Shown here: positions 1-10,315 of the stretch, piece after piece
How the letters are laid out: each line of letters starts with the position of its first letter
How positions within the stretch are numbered: position 1 is the stretch's first letter
Assembly (NCBI GenBank): GCA_029747585.1
Contig: JAPEVF010001157.1
Span: forward strand, 1 to 13,240
DNA length: 13,240 nucleotides
Direction of reading: 5' to 3'
DNA from: Pleurotus djamor
Lineage: Eukaryota; Basidiomycota; Agaricomycetes; Agaricales; Pleurotaceae
The notes under the pieces: generated by a model
Database searches by the model: none
What the model was told of the DNA's origin: nothing
What the model saw: only the letters and a program-made list of their open reading frames with translations
Program-made: the position numbers and the translations under genes

Positions 1-2276
1 AGACTACTATCGGTGACCCTGAAGCTCGTGGCGTCGTTGGCAAGGCTATCGCCACCCTCCGCCAGGTTGGTGAGGTTCCCCCATGGTGATGGCTCCGACC
101 TTCCTCCCCACAAGCCTGTTGAGAACGGCCCTCTCGCTCACTCTCTCATCGGTATCTACAAAAAGCTTGGCGCCTCACCTTCGGTTGCCCACCCCGCTAT
201 CATCTACGCCTCCCACCTTGCTGCCAGCCTCGTCAACGCAAAGAACTTCGACGTACCTGAGTGGGACACCATCGCTCCCTTCTTGGCGTTCGCTACCTCT
301 ACCCCTGAGCCCGTCACTGTCACTCGTGAATGGGTCGTCAAGTCGGCGACTGAGGGTGAGGAGGAGGAGGTTCTCGACGACGAAGAGGAAGGCGAGGATC
401 TTTGCAACTGCCAGTTCTCTCTCGCCTATGGTGCCAAGATTTTGCTCAACACCGCCACCCTTCGTCTCAAGCGTGGACACCGCTACGGTCTTTGCGGCAA
501 GAACGGTACCGGAAAGTCGACCCTCATGAGGGCCATTACCAACGGCCAGGTCGAGGGCTTCCCTTCCCCTGAGGAAGTCCGTACTTTCTACGTCGAGCAC
601 GATATCGATGGCAGTGAGGAAGACACCTCCGTCCTCCAGTTCATCCTCAACGACAAGCGTATCGAGGNCTCCAAGGAGGAGACCATCGAAGCCCTTGCCT
701 CTGTCGGCTTCAACGACGAGCGTCAAGCCCAGTCCATCGGTGCCCTCTCTGGTGGTTGGAAGATGAAGCTCGCCCTCGCTCGCGCTATGCTTTTCAAGGC
801 CGATATCCTCCTCCTCGATGAGCCTACTAACCATTTGGACGTTGTCAACATTGCTTGGTTGGAGAACTACCTCACCAGCCTCAAGACCTGCACCTCCATC
901 ATTGTGTCCCACGACTCGAGCTTCCTCAACAACACCATCACCGACGTCCTCCACCTTAACCGCTTCAAGCTCAGGAGATACCGTGGTAACCTTGAGAAGT
1001 TCGTCCAGGCCGTCCCTGAAGCCAAGTCGTACTACAGTCTCGAGGCTTTGGAAGACTACAGGTTCAAGCTCCCCGACCCACCTTTGTTGGATGGTGTTAA
1101 GACCAAGGAGAAGAGTCTGCTCAAGATGCGCAAGGTCGGCTTCCAGTACCCCACGCAGGCCGTCCAACAGCTCTACGACATCACTCTCCAAGTCTCCCTC
1201 TCTTCCCGTGTCGCTGTCCTCGGTCCCAACGGTTCCGGCAAGTCTACCCTTGTCCGACTCCTCATCGGTGACATGGAACCCAACAAGGGCGGTGAGATCT
1301 GGAAGCACCCTAACTTGGTCATCGGCTACGTCGCTCAGCATGCCTTCCACCACATCGATAACCATCTCGACAAGACCCCCCTCGAGTACATGCTCTGGCG
1401 TTACCAGACCGGTGAGGATTTGGAGGAATTGGGCAAGGCTACTCGCCTGATCAGCGAGGAGGAGGCTAAGAAGATGAAGGACGGCGCTCTCATCGTTGTT
1501 GAAGGCCAGAAGAGAACCATCGACGAAATTCTTACCCGCAAGAAGTTGAAGCAATCGTACGAATATGAGATCTCCTTCAAGGGCCTCAGTTCGTCCGAGA
1601 ACATCTGGCTCCCTCGTGACGACCTCATCAAGCGTGGTTTCGAGAAGAAGGTCATCGAGGTCGACACCCGTGAAGCTCAACGTGCCGGTCTCCTCCGTCC
1701 TCTCGTTCGTCGCGAAATCGAGAAGCACTTCGCCGACTTCGGTCTCGAGCCAGAATTCGTCACTCACAACACCATGAGGGGTCTTTCCGGTGGTCAGAAA
1801 GTTAAGATCGTTCTTGGAGCTGCTACATGGCGCCGCCCCCACGTCATCTGTCTCGATGAGCCCACTAGTAAGTTGTGTTCAATGTTCAGTGTCGTTCAGG
1901 TGTTGATTGGTTTCCTTCCTTAGACTACCTCGATCGTGAGTCGCTCGCTGCCCTCATCGAAGCCCTCAAGGTCTTCGAGGGTGGTGTTCTCATCATCACT
2001 CACAACCGGGAGTTCTCCGAGTCCCTCTGCACGGAAGTGTGGGCTATGCGTGACGGTCGTTTGGAGGCATCTGGCCACAACTGGGTTGAAGGCCAGGGCT
2101 CCGGTCCCCGTATCGACCAGAAGGGCGGTGAAGACGAAGACCAATACGACGCCATGGGTAACAAGATCGACAACAAGAAGCAGAAGAAGCTTTCTGCTGC
2201 TGAGCTGCGGAAAGCCAAGAAGGAGCGTATGGCTCGCAAGAAGAGAGGTGAAGATGTTGACGACGACGACCTCTAA
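1..2276 (+). CDS. TEF3: Translation elongation factor 3 (ABC-F ATPase), 5'-truncated by window edge
   Basis: EF3 is the fungal ribosome-bound ATPase that helps release E-site tRNA during elongation. The window starts inside the HEAT-repeat region. Two ABC domains follow. The first has Walker [10 protein letters not shown] (about 493-519), signature [11 protein letters not shown] and Walker [13 protein letters not shown]. The second has Walker [10 protein letters not shown] (about 1225-1251), the chromodomain-like insertion of EF3 between Walker A and signature (about 1440-1680), signature [11 protein letters not shown] and Walker B ending DEPTNYLD. The C-terminus is the lysine-rich tail typical of EF3. 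One intron (1868-1923, GTAAGT..TTAG) splits the Asn codon after the second Walker B. The motif VEHDIDG and Walker A text favour EF3 over the related New1/Elf1. Bases 3-82 read in one frame ([10 protein letters not shown]..) and 84 onward in another; one extra C in the CCCCC run at 78-82 explains this. Base 668 is ambiguous but keeps frame. Confidence 0.95.
1868..1923 (+). other. Intron in the EF3 gene
   Basis: A 56-nt GT-AG intron with donor GTAAGT and acceptor CCTTAG. Removing it joins DEPT to NYLDRES and restores the second ABC Walker B / D-loop sequence; reading through hits a stop at the acceptor TAG. Confidence 0.93.
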
Positions 2277-2574
2277 ACGTAGATGGTCTTCTCTCTTGTC
2301 TATGTTATGATTTTCACGCCTCTCGCCATGGTTCATATGTCACGATTCCTTGCTCTGCCTATCATGTTGTGCCTATACTTTATGTCATACTACACATTGG
2401 TTTCCTGTATCGCGTCACGTCTAATATTATTCCATGTACTCTCCCACATCTTGCGTGATCACTCTGAGCATGACGAGATTACCAATTGCCTCGGTTGGAT
2501 TGGCTTTCTCTTGCCGGAGCATCACATTTAAGGCCTTGACTCAGGCTGTCGCTGCGGCCAAACTCAATCACTTC
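2277..2574. other. Intergenic: EF3 3' UTR and promoter of the MBL-fold gene
   Basis: About 300 nt between two genes on the same strand. It should hold the EF3 3' UTR and the upstream region of the hydrolase gene. No TATA box, RNA gene or further coding signal was seen; short ORFs here lack any recognisable motif. Confidence 0.6.
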
Positions 2575-3761
2575 ATGGAACTCGAAGCTTTGCCATCAGT
2601 TTCTCGAGTATGTTCGGTGGTTTCACGCACCGCTCATTCTGACCGCCGTACTTCTAGCTTAGCGAGCGTGTGGTACGGGTACTAGGCCAGGTCTCGTTCA
2701 TGCTATCTTGCGAATAACCGAGTCCCTTCTGACGCCCAACTCTCGCACAGAACCCGGGAAAGTTCACGCTTCAAGGTGAGCTTTCTAGTCTTCTGCACGT
2801 TATCGAACACCGCTTATTCTCATGATTAGGAACAAACACCTATCTGATTGGGAAGCAGAACCCATACGTCCTCATTGATACAGGAGAAGGCCGTCCAGAG
2901 TACACTCCTGTCCTGGAATCAGCCTTACTCGGTGAAGCGAAGCCATCGAACCCTTTGGAACCAGATGTCTCCCATATCGTTATCTCCCACTGGCACCACG
3001 ATCATACAGATGGATTGCCCTCTGTCTTGGAGTTGCTGAAACGGCTGTGGGAAGGGCGTAACGGAGCAGACGTACCCTTTAAACCTCCTCGTCTACACAA
3101 GTTCCCGATTCCTCCTGGGGGAGACGATTCGCCGTTTACGAAGAACTCACTACCATCCATTATCGCTTCCTTACCCACTTATTCGTATCAAGCAGCCGAC
3201 AACCTGGAAGCCTTCCACGATCTCGCAGCAGGACAAATCCTCAAATCCCCTTCGACGACGATTCATGTGCTTCATACCCCGGGCCACACAGTCGATTCCA
3301 TTTGCTTGTACATTCCAGAAGATCAGGCTTTGTATACTGCCGATACCATCCTGGGTCAAGGAACAGCCGTTTTCGAAGATCTAGCGGCGTATATTTCGAG
3401 TCTTCAGAGTTTGCTGGAGTTTGGGAAGGTTGATGGTCAGGTGTTCACATCGCTCTACCCTGGTCATGGACCCATAGTCCCGGATGGTCCTGGTCTTATC
3501 AGCACCTACATCAAGCATCGGTTGGAGAGGGAGGAGCAGATAGTGAAGGTACTCCAGTCCCTTGTGACTGCAAGCGAAGACAATGTCACTCCAACTGCTA
3601 CGACGTGGAAACTCGTATCAGTCATCTACGCGGCGTATCCAGAGTCTCTTTGGATCCCCGCAGCACACAGCGTTGACTTGCACCTCAAGAAATTGGTGAA
3701 GGATGGGCGAGCGAAGAGGTTGGGTGGAGAAGGTAAAGATTCGGAGTGGCAACTGTTGTAA
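2575..3761 (+). CDS. LACTB2-like metallo-beta-lactamase-fold hydrolase, four exons
   Basis: Predicted 340-residue protein from exons 2575-2607, 2658-2690, 2751-2775 and 2830-3761. The introns are 50, 60 and 54 nt with GTATGT, GTCTCG and GTGAGC donors. It starts MELEALPSVSR, the usual LACTB2-type opening. The zinc-binding residues are visible: HxHxDH (SHWHHDH, residues about 84-89), a second-shell His in HTPGHT (His183), Asp202 in YTAD and His243 in PGHG. The C-terminal part ends in the winged-helix-like stretch HLKKLVKDGRAKRL seen in LACTB2. Animal LACTB2 is a mitochondrial single-strand endoribonuclease; fungal relatives also include the thioesterases that release products from non-reducing polyketide synthases. 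No polyketide synthase is present here, so a housekeeping role is more likely, but the substrate cannot be read from the sequence. The donor of intron 2 is weak but frame and homology support it. Confidence 0.9.
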
Positions 3762-4120
3762 GTAGATCATAGTGAAAGGAAGGGAACGTATGGTATCTAG
3801 CCAGTGTTTTATGCTGACATATCCTGTAATTCGAGTTGGTAATTCAAGCGTTGGGATTTCCTCAATATTGTGTTGGTTTGATTACCTCCTCGACCTCTAT
3901 TCTCAGAGGATCGATTGTCATCCTCTCGTCATAGAGGTTGGTTTCCAGCCTACCTTGACCGGCCTCTTGAAATCGGAATCTGAGCGTTTATGGACTTGGG
4001 CGTCACCTCTATCTATCAACGCGACAATCCTACTTTACTCGTACCACAGATAACGAAGCAAGGACAATTCAAGATAGTACTCGACATCGTGAAGCAGGAG
4101 ATGGAAGACCTATATATCTA
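3762..4120. other. Intergenic between convergent genes
   Basis: Holds the 3' ends of the plus-strand hydrolase gene and the minus-strand F-box-like gene. An open frame of 93 codons (3772-4053) has no recognisable domain and no homology that I can see, so it is left uncalled. No RNA gene or repeat was seen. Confidence 0.55.
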
Positions 4121-5274
4121 CTAGTAGTATGCCTGAACGCGAGGTGACATGCGCGAGAGCTCACGGTCAGATGGCCAAGTGCCCTGGAACATAGGGAGGG
4201 GCATAACAACAGTATGGCCGTCGTGGTGATACCGAGTGAACCTGGGGCAATCATCATCTTTCGAGTCGAAGATGCGAAGGGAGGGAACATTCTTGAACAA
4301 AACAAGCGCCATATCGGCCTCGAAGCCAAAAGGACATCGGGGAAGAATGGCGAAGTACTCTAACTTCTGGAGTGATCCAACTTGATTAGAAGCGAAAAAT
4401 TGGCTAAGGCCCGACAAGGACATGCTCAAGCCCTGAAATGATAATATTGTTGTCAGCGCTTTTGGTAGGTTGTGCTGGGTGGATCACTTACGTCCAGAGG
4501 ATATACCAAACACCGAAGGTGAGGCATATGAGAGATCAGCTCTAGAAGGTGTTCTAGGTCCACCTGCATTGGCGCCTGGAAATGGGTGATTATGGAGAGT
4601 TTGAACAGAGTTGGAGCACGATGTGTCATGCATTCGAACATGATGAGGCTCAGGTGGGTTATATGTCTTTTGGGGAGGAAGGCCCATGTGACCGGAAAGT
4701 TGGCCGAGAACTTTCGTAGATGTGGTAGGGAGGAGGGAGGAAGAGGGTCGATATGACGTACGAAAGGTACTTCGAGGTGACTAATTAAAGGATGTGACTC
4801 CAAAAACTCTCTCAAAGGTGGGGAGTCTTCAGAGGGCATGGTATCTAGAATGAACGTTCGAATGACGTCGGAGCGAAATGTATTGAAGATAGAAGTATTG
4901 TGGATAGTGGTGTCAAAGGGCGACCAGCGAAAGTATTCCAAGTTGACAAGCAATGGGAGAATGTCGATGATGATAGAGACATCACAAAGCGTACGCATGA
5001 ATAGATTACGGGTGAAGGTGAACCGGTGGACGAAGGGGGCTAGACGGGCATTTTCTTTTGATATTTGCTCATAGAAACCCTTCAGACTTTTCACCAGGCG
5101 CGAAGTATCATTAGGTGGCCCAGGCATGAATACAGCATCGCAGTAGAAACGTGGCTCGGCGATGGCGTGAAAGGTGCGACACGAAACGAGTAAGTTGAGA
5201 AGAGAAGTCTTGTCCTCAACGTGGATATGTTCAACCACATAGAGAAGAAGTTCTGGTGGAAGTCGCTTCGACAT
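4121..5274 (-). CDS. F-box-like protein, paralog 1
   Basis: Predicted 364 residues from exons 5274-4492 and 4432-4121, joined across a 59-nt intron (GTAAGT..TTTCAG, phase 0). The N-terminus MSKRLPPELLLYVVEHI, followed by a CRTFHAIAEPRFY segment, resembles the F-box-like start common in Agaricomycete families; the rest is leucine-rich without a clear repeat. F-box proteins are usually substrate adaptors of SCF ubiquitin ligases, but neither a Skp1 partner nor a target can be inferred. Start chosen at the Met just before the F-box-like motif, where all three local paralogs align. The frame stays open 57 codons upstream to 5445, and a short stretch there (SDRAN..SHDQ) is shared with paralog 3, so an N-terminal extension or a 5' UTR intron (GTAAGT at about 5366) is possible. 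The conserved end is MPLPMFQGTWPS..EL. Confidence 0.8.
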
Positions 5275-5630
5275 GCTTGAACCTTTGAAGGCAACCCAGA
5301 TCAAAATACTTCGTAATGATGTTAGTGATTGATCGTGGGATAGGTGATTCGCACGATCACTTACTTCCTCGAACAAAGCCCGAGGCCCCCGAGGCTCGAT
5401 ATCTAGGCTTGTTTTGGGCTTGTTGAACGTTGACAGTGCATTCAATTATTCAATTACAGATGTAGCCCCAGGCCGCCTAATCAAGACTCTTAGAAAAAGT
5501 CCGTACACCCGCCTTACGCTTGCCTACATATTACATGGCTGGAAGTTGTGATTTATCCGTGAAACAGTTGAAGCTTACAATGGTTCATACGCACTATGTA
5601 TATAATCCTCAAGGGGCGGAAAGACATCTA
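5275..5630. other. Intergenic / 5' flank of F-box-like paralog 1
   Basis: Contains an inverted repeat, TGATCGTG (5330-5337) and CACGATCA (5352-5359), with a 14-nt spacer about 56 nt upstream of the chosen start. The same dyad occurs upstream of paralog 3. The rest, 5446-5630, shows no gene. Confidence 0.5.
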
Positions 5631-6799
5631 CTAGTATTCTGCTTGAACGCGAGTTTGTAGAATATGCGGAAGCTCTTGCTCAGATGGCCAGCTACCCTCA
5701 AACATCGGGCGTCGCATGACAACGGATTCGCCGTCACAACGATACCGAGTGAAGTTTATAGAGAGATCTCCAGCATAATCGAAGACACGAAGGGAAGAGA
5801 CACTCCTGAACAGATCAAGGGCGACATCGTTTGCTTCGAAATCCAGATTGATAAAGGCGTCAATGGAAAAGTACTCCAACTTCTTGGGTCTGGAGTGGGT
5901 ATCGGATGCACAGAAGAACTGAGGGAGATCGTTGGAAGGGGAGCCGAATTGCTAGAATCGCGCGAGTTCAGCATTGTTATATAAGGTGAATAGTGGGAAT
6001 CGGACCGGATAATAGGTCAAACACCGAAGATCAGGCATGTATGGGATCAATTGCAAGAGCTCGGTAGTGTTGTGTCCACAGAGATGGGTTATTTTTGAAA
6101 AGGCTTGAGTAAGGGCTGGCGTTAGACCACCGAAAGATATTAGCGATTGGGCTACAAATGAGTTGAGCTTCAGGTGGGTAATATGCCTTTCGGGGAGAAG
6201 GGCCATGGCGAGAGGGAAAGTTGCTGTGAGCTTTCGTAGACAAGGCAAGAAGGTGGGCGGAAGATATATCATATGAGGCATGCGGTTGATTTCGAGGTGT
6301 TGGATTGATGGATGTGAACCCAGAAAATCCTCAAAGTAAGGTGTCTCTTCAACGATCATGGAATCCGAAATGAGGGTTTGGAGTTTGGGCGAGCGAAGCG
6401 ATTTCAAGATGGACATCGATGGTACTCTCCCGTTGAAGTGAGAAAACCGAAAGTAGTCCAAGTTGGTAAGTAATGGGAGTATTTGAGTGATGATGTTTCC
6501 ATCGAAAGGCGTCGCTCTGGCAGGATCTGAAATGAACATGAACTTGCGGACTAAGGCAGCCAAGCGAGTATTTTCTTTGATATTTGCTCATAGAACCTCT
6601 TCATTCTGTCTTCCAGGCACGAAGGACCTCGAGGTGTATGGACGAACACGGCGTCGCGGTAGAACCGTGGTTCAGTTATGTCGAAAAAGGTGCGGCACGA
6701 AACGAGCATGTTGAGAAGGGTTGATTTGTCCTCGGAGTCGATAAAGTCGACGACATGAGTGAGAAGTTCGTGCGGGAGTTGAGACCTCTTCATCGACAT
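5631..6799 (-). pseudogene. F-box-like protein, paralog 2, frame-disrupted
   Basis: Homologous along its whole length to the flanking paralogs: start MSMKRSQLPHELLTHVVDF at 6799, CRTFFDITEPRFY, an LPLLTNLDYFRFS segment, and the end RPMFEGSWPSEQELPHIL. The frame breaks near 6571-6578, in the segment equivalent to FYEQISKENARLA of paralog 1. One A is missing from the A-rich run there, and translation would stop soon after. Downstream, the conserved intron position has only a weak donor (GTCCGA at 6005) with acceptor CTAG at 5952; this 54-nt stretch contains an in-frame stop if unspliced. Two separate defects favour a decaying copy, but the assembly shows other single-base errors in homopolymers, so the frameshift might be an artefact and the gene intact. 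Confidence 0.65.
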
Positions 6800-7058
6800 C
6801 GCTGTGGCTCACAAGGAAGCTGCTGCTATCAATCATCAGATCGTGATGTGGCGCCGCGGAATCGACGGGCCGTGTTGAGCGCCAGAACTAGATGAAATGG
6901 CAGGTTGATAGACCGGCGCAAGGACACTCGATCGAAACTAAACCCACAAATGCCCCTACGCCGGAGCTGGCAAATCACAACGTACAGACCCCGTAGTCTT
7001 GGTGAATGTTGACGCACAGAAAGAAGAACGCAAAGGTTGTTTACTTTTTCCTACCCAG
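6800..7058. other. Intergenic between F-box-like paralogs 2 and 3
   Basis: Upstream flank of paralog 2 and downstream flank of paralog 3. A single GATCGTG half-site (6839-6845) remains where the other paralogs have a full dyad. Nothing else recognised. Confidence 0.45.
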
Positions 7059-8221
7059 TCACAGTGTCCGTAGAATATGTGAAAGCTCGTATTCAGATGG
7101 CCAAGTTCCCTGGAACATTGGGAGGGGCATAACAACAGAGGAGCCGTCACGACGATAACGCGTGAAACTCGGGGTATGATCGTCTTTCGCGTCGAGAACA
7201 AGGAGGGAAGGGACGTTCTTGAATAGATCGAAGACGACACTAGTCTTGAGACCCAACGGGTGGATAGGTTGAATTGCAAAATACGCCAATTTCTTGAGGG
7301 TCAAGTGAGCTTTATTGGAGGCGAATAATTGGGGGAGTTCCTCTGCGGGGGCACCTATGTACTACATCATTAGAGATTTTATCATGTTAACGTAACTCAT
7401 ATCATTTTACAATGGAAATCAAAGCTCACGGAGGGACGATAACTCAAACATCGCAGATCAGGCATATGAGCAATCGCATTCATAAGATGCACCGCACCGA
7501 ACCCGACTGGCGCACGGAAATGTGTTAGTTTCGAGAAAACCTGGCTCACGGTTGGGTCGCGGAGAAAGCTGGGAAACTCTGAGATGAGGTTTAGGTGGGT
7601 GATTGGCCTTGTCAGGATGAGGGCCCAAGTGACTCTGATATTTGCTGCGAGCTTCGTTAGATGAGGTAGGGAGTCAGCCGAAAGAGCGTCGACATGAGAC
7701 GTAAAGGGTACTTCGAGGTGTCGGATTGAAGAATGCAACTCCAAAAATTCCTCGAAGCAAGATGTCTCTTCCACAGGTATTGAATCCCAGATACAAGTTC
7801 GAAGTTTGTCGGTGCGGAATGCTTTTAGGATAGAGATACTGGGGATGTCCCTGTTGAAGTACGATAATCGAAAGTACTCCAGGTTGACAAGTAATGGGAG
7901 TATTTCGGCGATGATAGAGACATCATAAATCATAGGCTTTGTATGGTCGGTGAAGAACGTGAACCTGCGAACGAAGGGCGCCAAGCGAGCATTTCCCTTT
8001 GATATTTGATGGTGAAATGCCTCCACGCGTGATACCAGTCGCGAACTGTTGTTTAATGTCTCGGTGAAGACAGCTTCATGGTAGAACCGTGGTTCAGCGA
8101 TATTGCAAAGGATGCGACACGAAACGAGTACATTGAGGAGAGAAAATTTGTCCTTGGCATCGATAAAGTCGACAACCTGGGCAATAAGTTCATGCGGGAG
8201 TCGGGATACCTTCGTCGACAT
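7059..8221 (-). CDS. F-box-like protein, paralog 3
   Basis: Predicted 357 residues from exons 8221-7430 and 7340-7059. Starts MSTKVSRLPHELIAQVVDFI, then CRILCNIAEPRFY, LPLLVNLEYFRLS and the shared C-terminal block MPLPMFQGTWPSEYELSHIL. The intron donor is GTGAGC at 7429, at the same site as in paralog 1. The acceptor is less certain. The first AG in a good context (CATAG, exon from 7354) puts the second exon out of frame, whereas an AG at 7341-7342 (GCAGAG) keeps frame and gives an 89-nt intron, longer than its neighbours. The C-terminus ends a few residues earlier than in the other two copies. Function is inferred only from the F-box-like N-terminus. An open frame continues upstream to 8374. 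Confidence 0.75.
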
Positions 8222-9319
8222 GCAATCCGTAGATGAACGGACCCAGAGATTGAACGTCGAACGTCGCCATTGATCGTGGGAAGAACAATTCGCACGGTCA
8301 GAACTGATCCTCGCAAGTTCCAACGACTTGCTCTTGTCCATCATTGAAATGTGCACAAAATGTGCACCTTCCAATTCCCGGGGTTCTGAAGCTCAAGGAG
8401 GCAAGCGACTCGTCTGCTTCACTGAATAAGTACCCCAAACCACCACTTGCACTCGAACGTGCCGCGTCCCTAAGTACTTAAATCTGGATCACCTTGATAT
8501 CTATCTCCTCCACGGTTCACTTAAGAACTAGTCGCCAGTTGACGCGTTTTCCGACACGTCGTGTTTCTTCTCGCCATGCTTCGGCCCGTAGCTCTATCAG
8601 CGACTTTCACGGAGGTGGAGACGGGAGAAGGAACTTCATAACAAGGCTGTTGGAGTCTTCGTTTGCTCTGAAAAGATGCAGATCCTCAGATACTCGCCCT
8701 CGGAATGCAATCGGTACACCCCTGCCGGGCTGCGCCTGGCTAGAACCTCATGGACTTCACTCATTTTTAGAACGATTTTCTCTAGACACAGACAAGTTGT
8801 GGGAGAAGTCAATTATGCCGATGTATTTTTGCGTAGTCTATTGATGTAAGTANTTTTTGGTTCCGTGTTTTTCTATACTTACTTACATGTTTGATCACCA
8901 GACGGAAAGAGACATCGTGGCCTGTCTAGTGGCGCTTGTGCGTGTCGGGCTTCTGCTCGTCAACTGCGCCTATAATCTTTTTCCAGAGCCTTCGTCCGCA
9001 TGATTGCCTCGAGTCCTTGAATAGGTTCACCGCACGGATGGTTTTCCCCCCCTCGATGATACTACTTTGACTATAACTCCAATGTATTCGCTCAGAATGG
9101 AGTTCGATGTCCACGGAGACTCATGGAAGCTCCCGTCAAATATCCTCTGTCCCTGGTCTTTGTCCCTGTCCCTTTCACTTCCTACCAAGACCATGCCTCG
9201 CAGATTTACTTGACTGTCTCCTTCAAACCTCTCCCATNGCTCTCCACGGCCCGTCGGATCTTCCTGTCTGTAAAACATCCAAACTTCTCAAAGCTTCGCA
9301 AATATTCTGGCGGAGACGG
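8222..9319. other. Long intergenic region without a recognised gene
   Basis: About 1.1 kb between divergently transcribed genes. Near the minus-strand gene it has a dyad (8271-8278 / 8293-8300) and a direct repeat AAATGTGCAC (8347-8356 and 8358-8367). A 116-codon open frame (8494-8844) is low-complexity in residues and has no recognised motif. Ambiguous bases lie at 8853 and 9238. I saw no tRNA, transposon end or domain. Confidence 0.5.
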
Positions 9320-9326
9320 TATAAAA
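9320..9326 (+). promoter_or_regulatory. TATA box for the cysteine-rich secreted protein gene
   Basis: TATAAAA lies 105 nt upstream of the ATG at 9431, a spacing consistent with a fungal core promoter and a short 5' UTR. TATA promoters are common for strongly regulated fungal secreted proteins. Confidence 0.65.
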
Positions 9327-9430
9327 GTTGGCTTTGCACAATGCACGATCTCCAGTCTCCAGTCACCAGCGACCCAAGACCCAGATTCAACTATCTTCGA
9401 ATTTCAGAAATCTCTGATCTCATCGCCAAA

Positions 9431-10057
9431 ATGTTCTCCAAACTCACGATCTCCATCGCCCTCATCTTCCTCACTCAAGCCGCCCGCGTCTCCGCAATGG
9501 ACGTATGCGCGTCCACCCAGTTCTCCTGCGCCGCAACAGCCTTATTCTCTTGTTGCACCAATCTCCCTAACAACGTTTGCTGCCGTGGTTGGCCAACCAA
9601 CTTTGGCTTCGGTATCGACTTCGTCAACCCCCCTGCCGGTCAAATCTGGATCGGCGAAGGCTTCGCAGATAATGCGTGCTTGAATTTCGAGACCAGTGGT
9701 GGGAGTTCCGCCCCCCAGACGTGTATGTAAAAATCCGTCTTCATATAATAGCACCCAGTCGCTGATCCTTATCTTTCTATCTGGTGTGATTTAGGCATCT
9801 CCGTGTGTAGCACTTGTACTGCTGCGAAATCCGCTGGTTGGCTCCTTGAAAGCGTCGCTGCACGAGGCGAAGCCGTTGATGAGAAGGATGGACTTGGATT
9901 TACTTCGGCAAGCGAATGCGCGCTTCCTGATGTCCTTCGCTTCGTCGATGCGTCAGGTGTTCAAAGGGAGGTGAAACTCCCTCAAGACGAAGAAGGATTC
10001 AAGAAAGCCCATCAGTTGGCAAGCGCGGGGAATTTGGAGGCGTTGCTCGCGTTGTAA
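9431..10057 (+). CDS. Small secreted cysteine-rich protein
   Basis: Predicted 184 residues from exons 9431-9722 and 9795-10057, with a 72-nt intron (GTATGT..TTTAG) that splits a Cys codon. The start MFSKLTISIALIFLTQAARVSA is a typical signal peptide ending near Ala22; the frame is open further upstream, but this Met follows a good context (GCCAAAATG) and gives the signal. The N-terminal half is rich in cysteine, including two CC pairs (FSCC and VCC), and a second group (QTCISVCSTC) spans the intron. The C-terminal half, with SASECALPDVLRFV and QLASAGNLEALL, has one more Cys and looks helical. I do not recognise the family. Secreted and disulfide-bonded is inferred; the role (effector, cell-wall or antimicrobial) is unknown. 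It converges on the minus-strand hairpin-type gene. Confidence 0.82.
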
Positions 10058-10315
10058 AGATATCAATGCAGATGAATCTTGCAGGGTTTGTACTCGCAGA
10101 AGATCGCTTAAGCAGTCTACTCGTTTGGTTTTCTTTATGGTGATCTCGGCTTCTGTACCTGTACTTCCATATATCGTCCAAATGTTTATCGATACGTTTA
10201 TCCCCAGGCCTTAGCATCATACGAGCTGAAGGAAGAACCCTCGAGCGCCGAGGCAAAACGGAAAAAAATGTACTGGGATTACAAGGTACAAGGTCCAGCC
10301 AAAGAGCCAATCTAT
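10058..10315. other. Short intergenic between convergent secreted-protein genes
   Basis: About 260 nt that should hold both 3' UTRs. No coding signal, RNA gene or repeat was seen. Confidence 0.5.

Noticed and set aside
175..1842. Very long antisense open frame (555 codons) opposite EF3
   Set aside because: It is the mirror of the biased codon use in a highly expressed gene; the plus strand encodes clear ABC motifs and the antisense product has none.
3772..4053. 93-codon plus-strand open frame
   Set aside because: No motif or signal peptide, and it lies in the gap between convergent genes where UTRs are expected.
4453..5445. Start of F-box-like paralog 1 at 5445
   Set aside because: The extra 57 codons align poorly between paralogs except for one short block, and that region includes a good GTAAGT donor. 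The Met at 5274 next to the F-box-like motif is preferred but not proven.
8494..8844. 116-codon plus-strand open frame
   Set aside because: Arg/Ser-rich sequence with no recognisable domain or splice-supported extension; likely chance.
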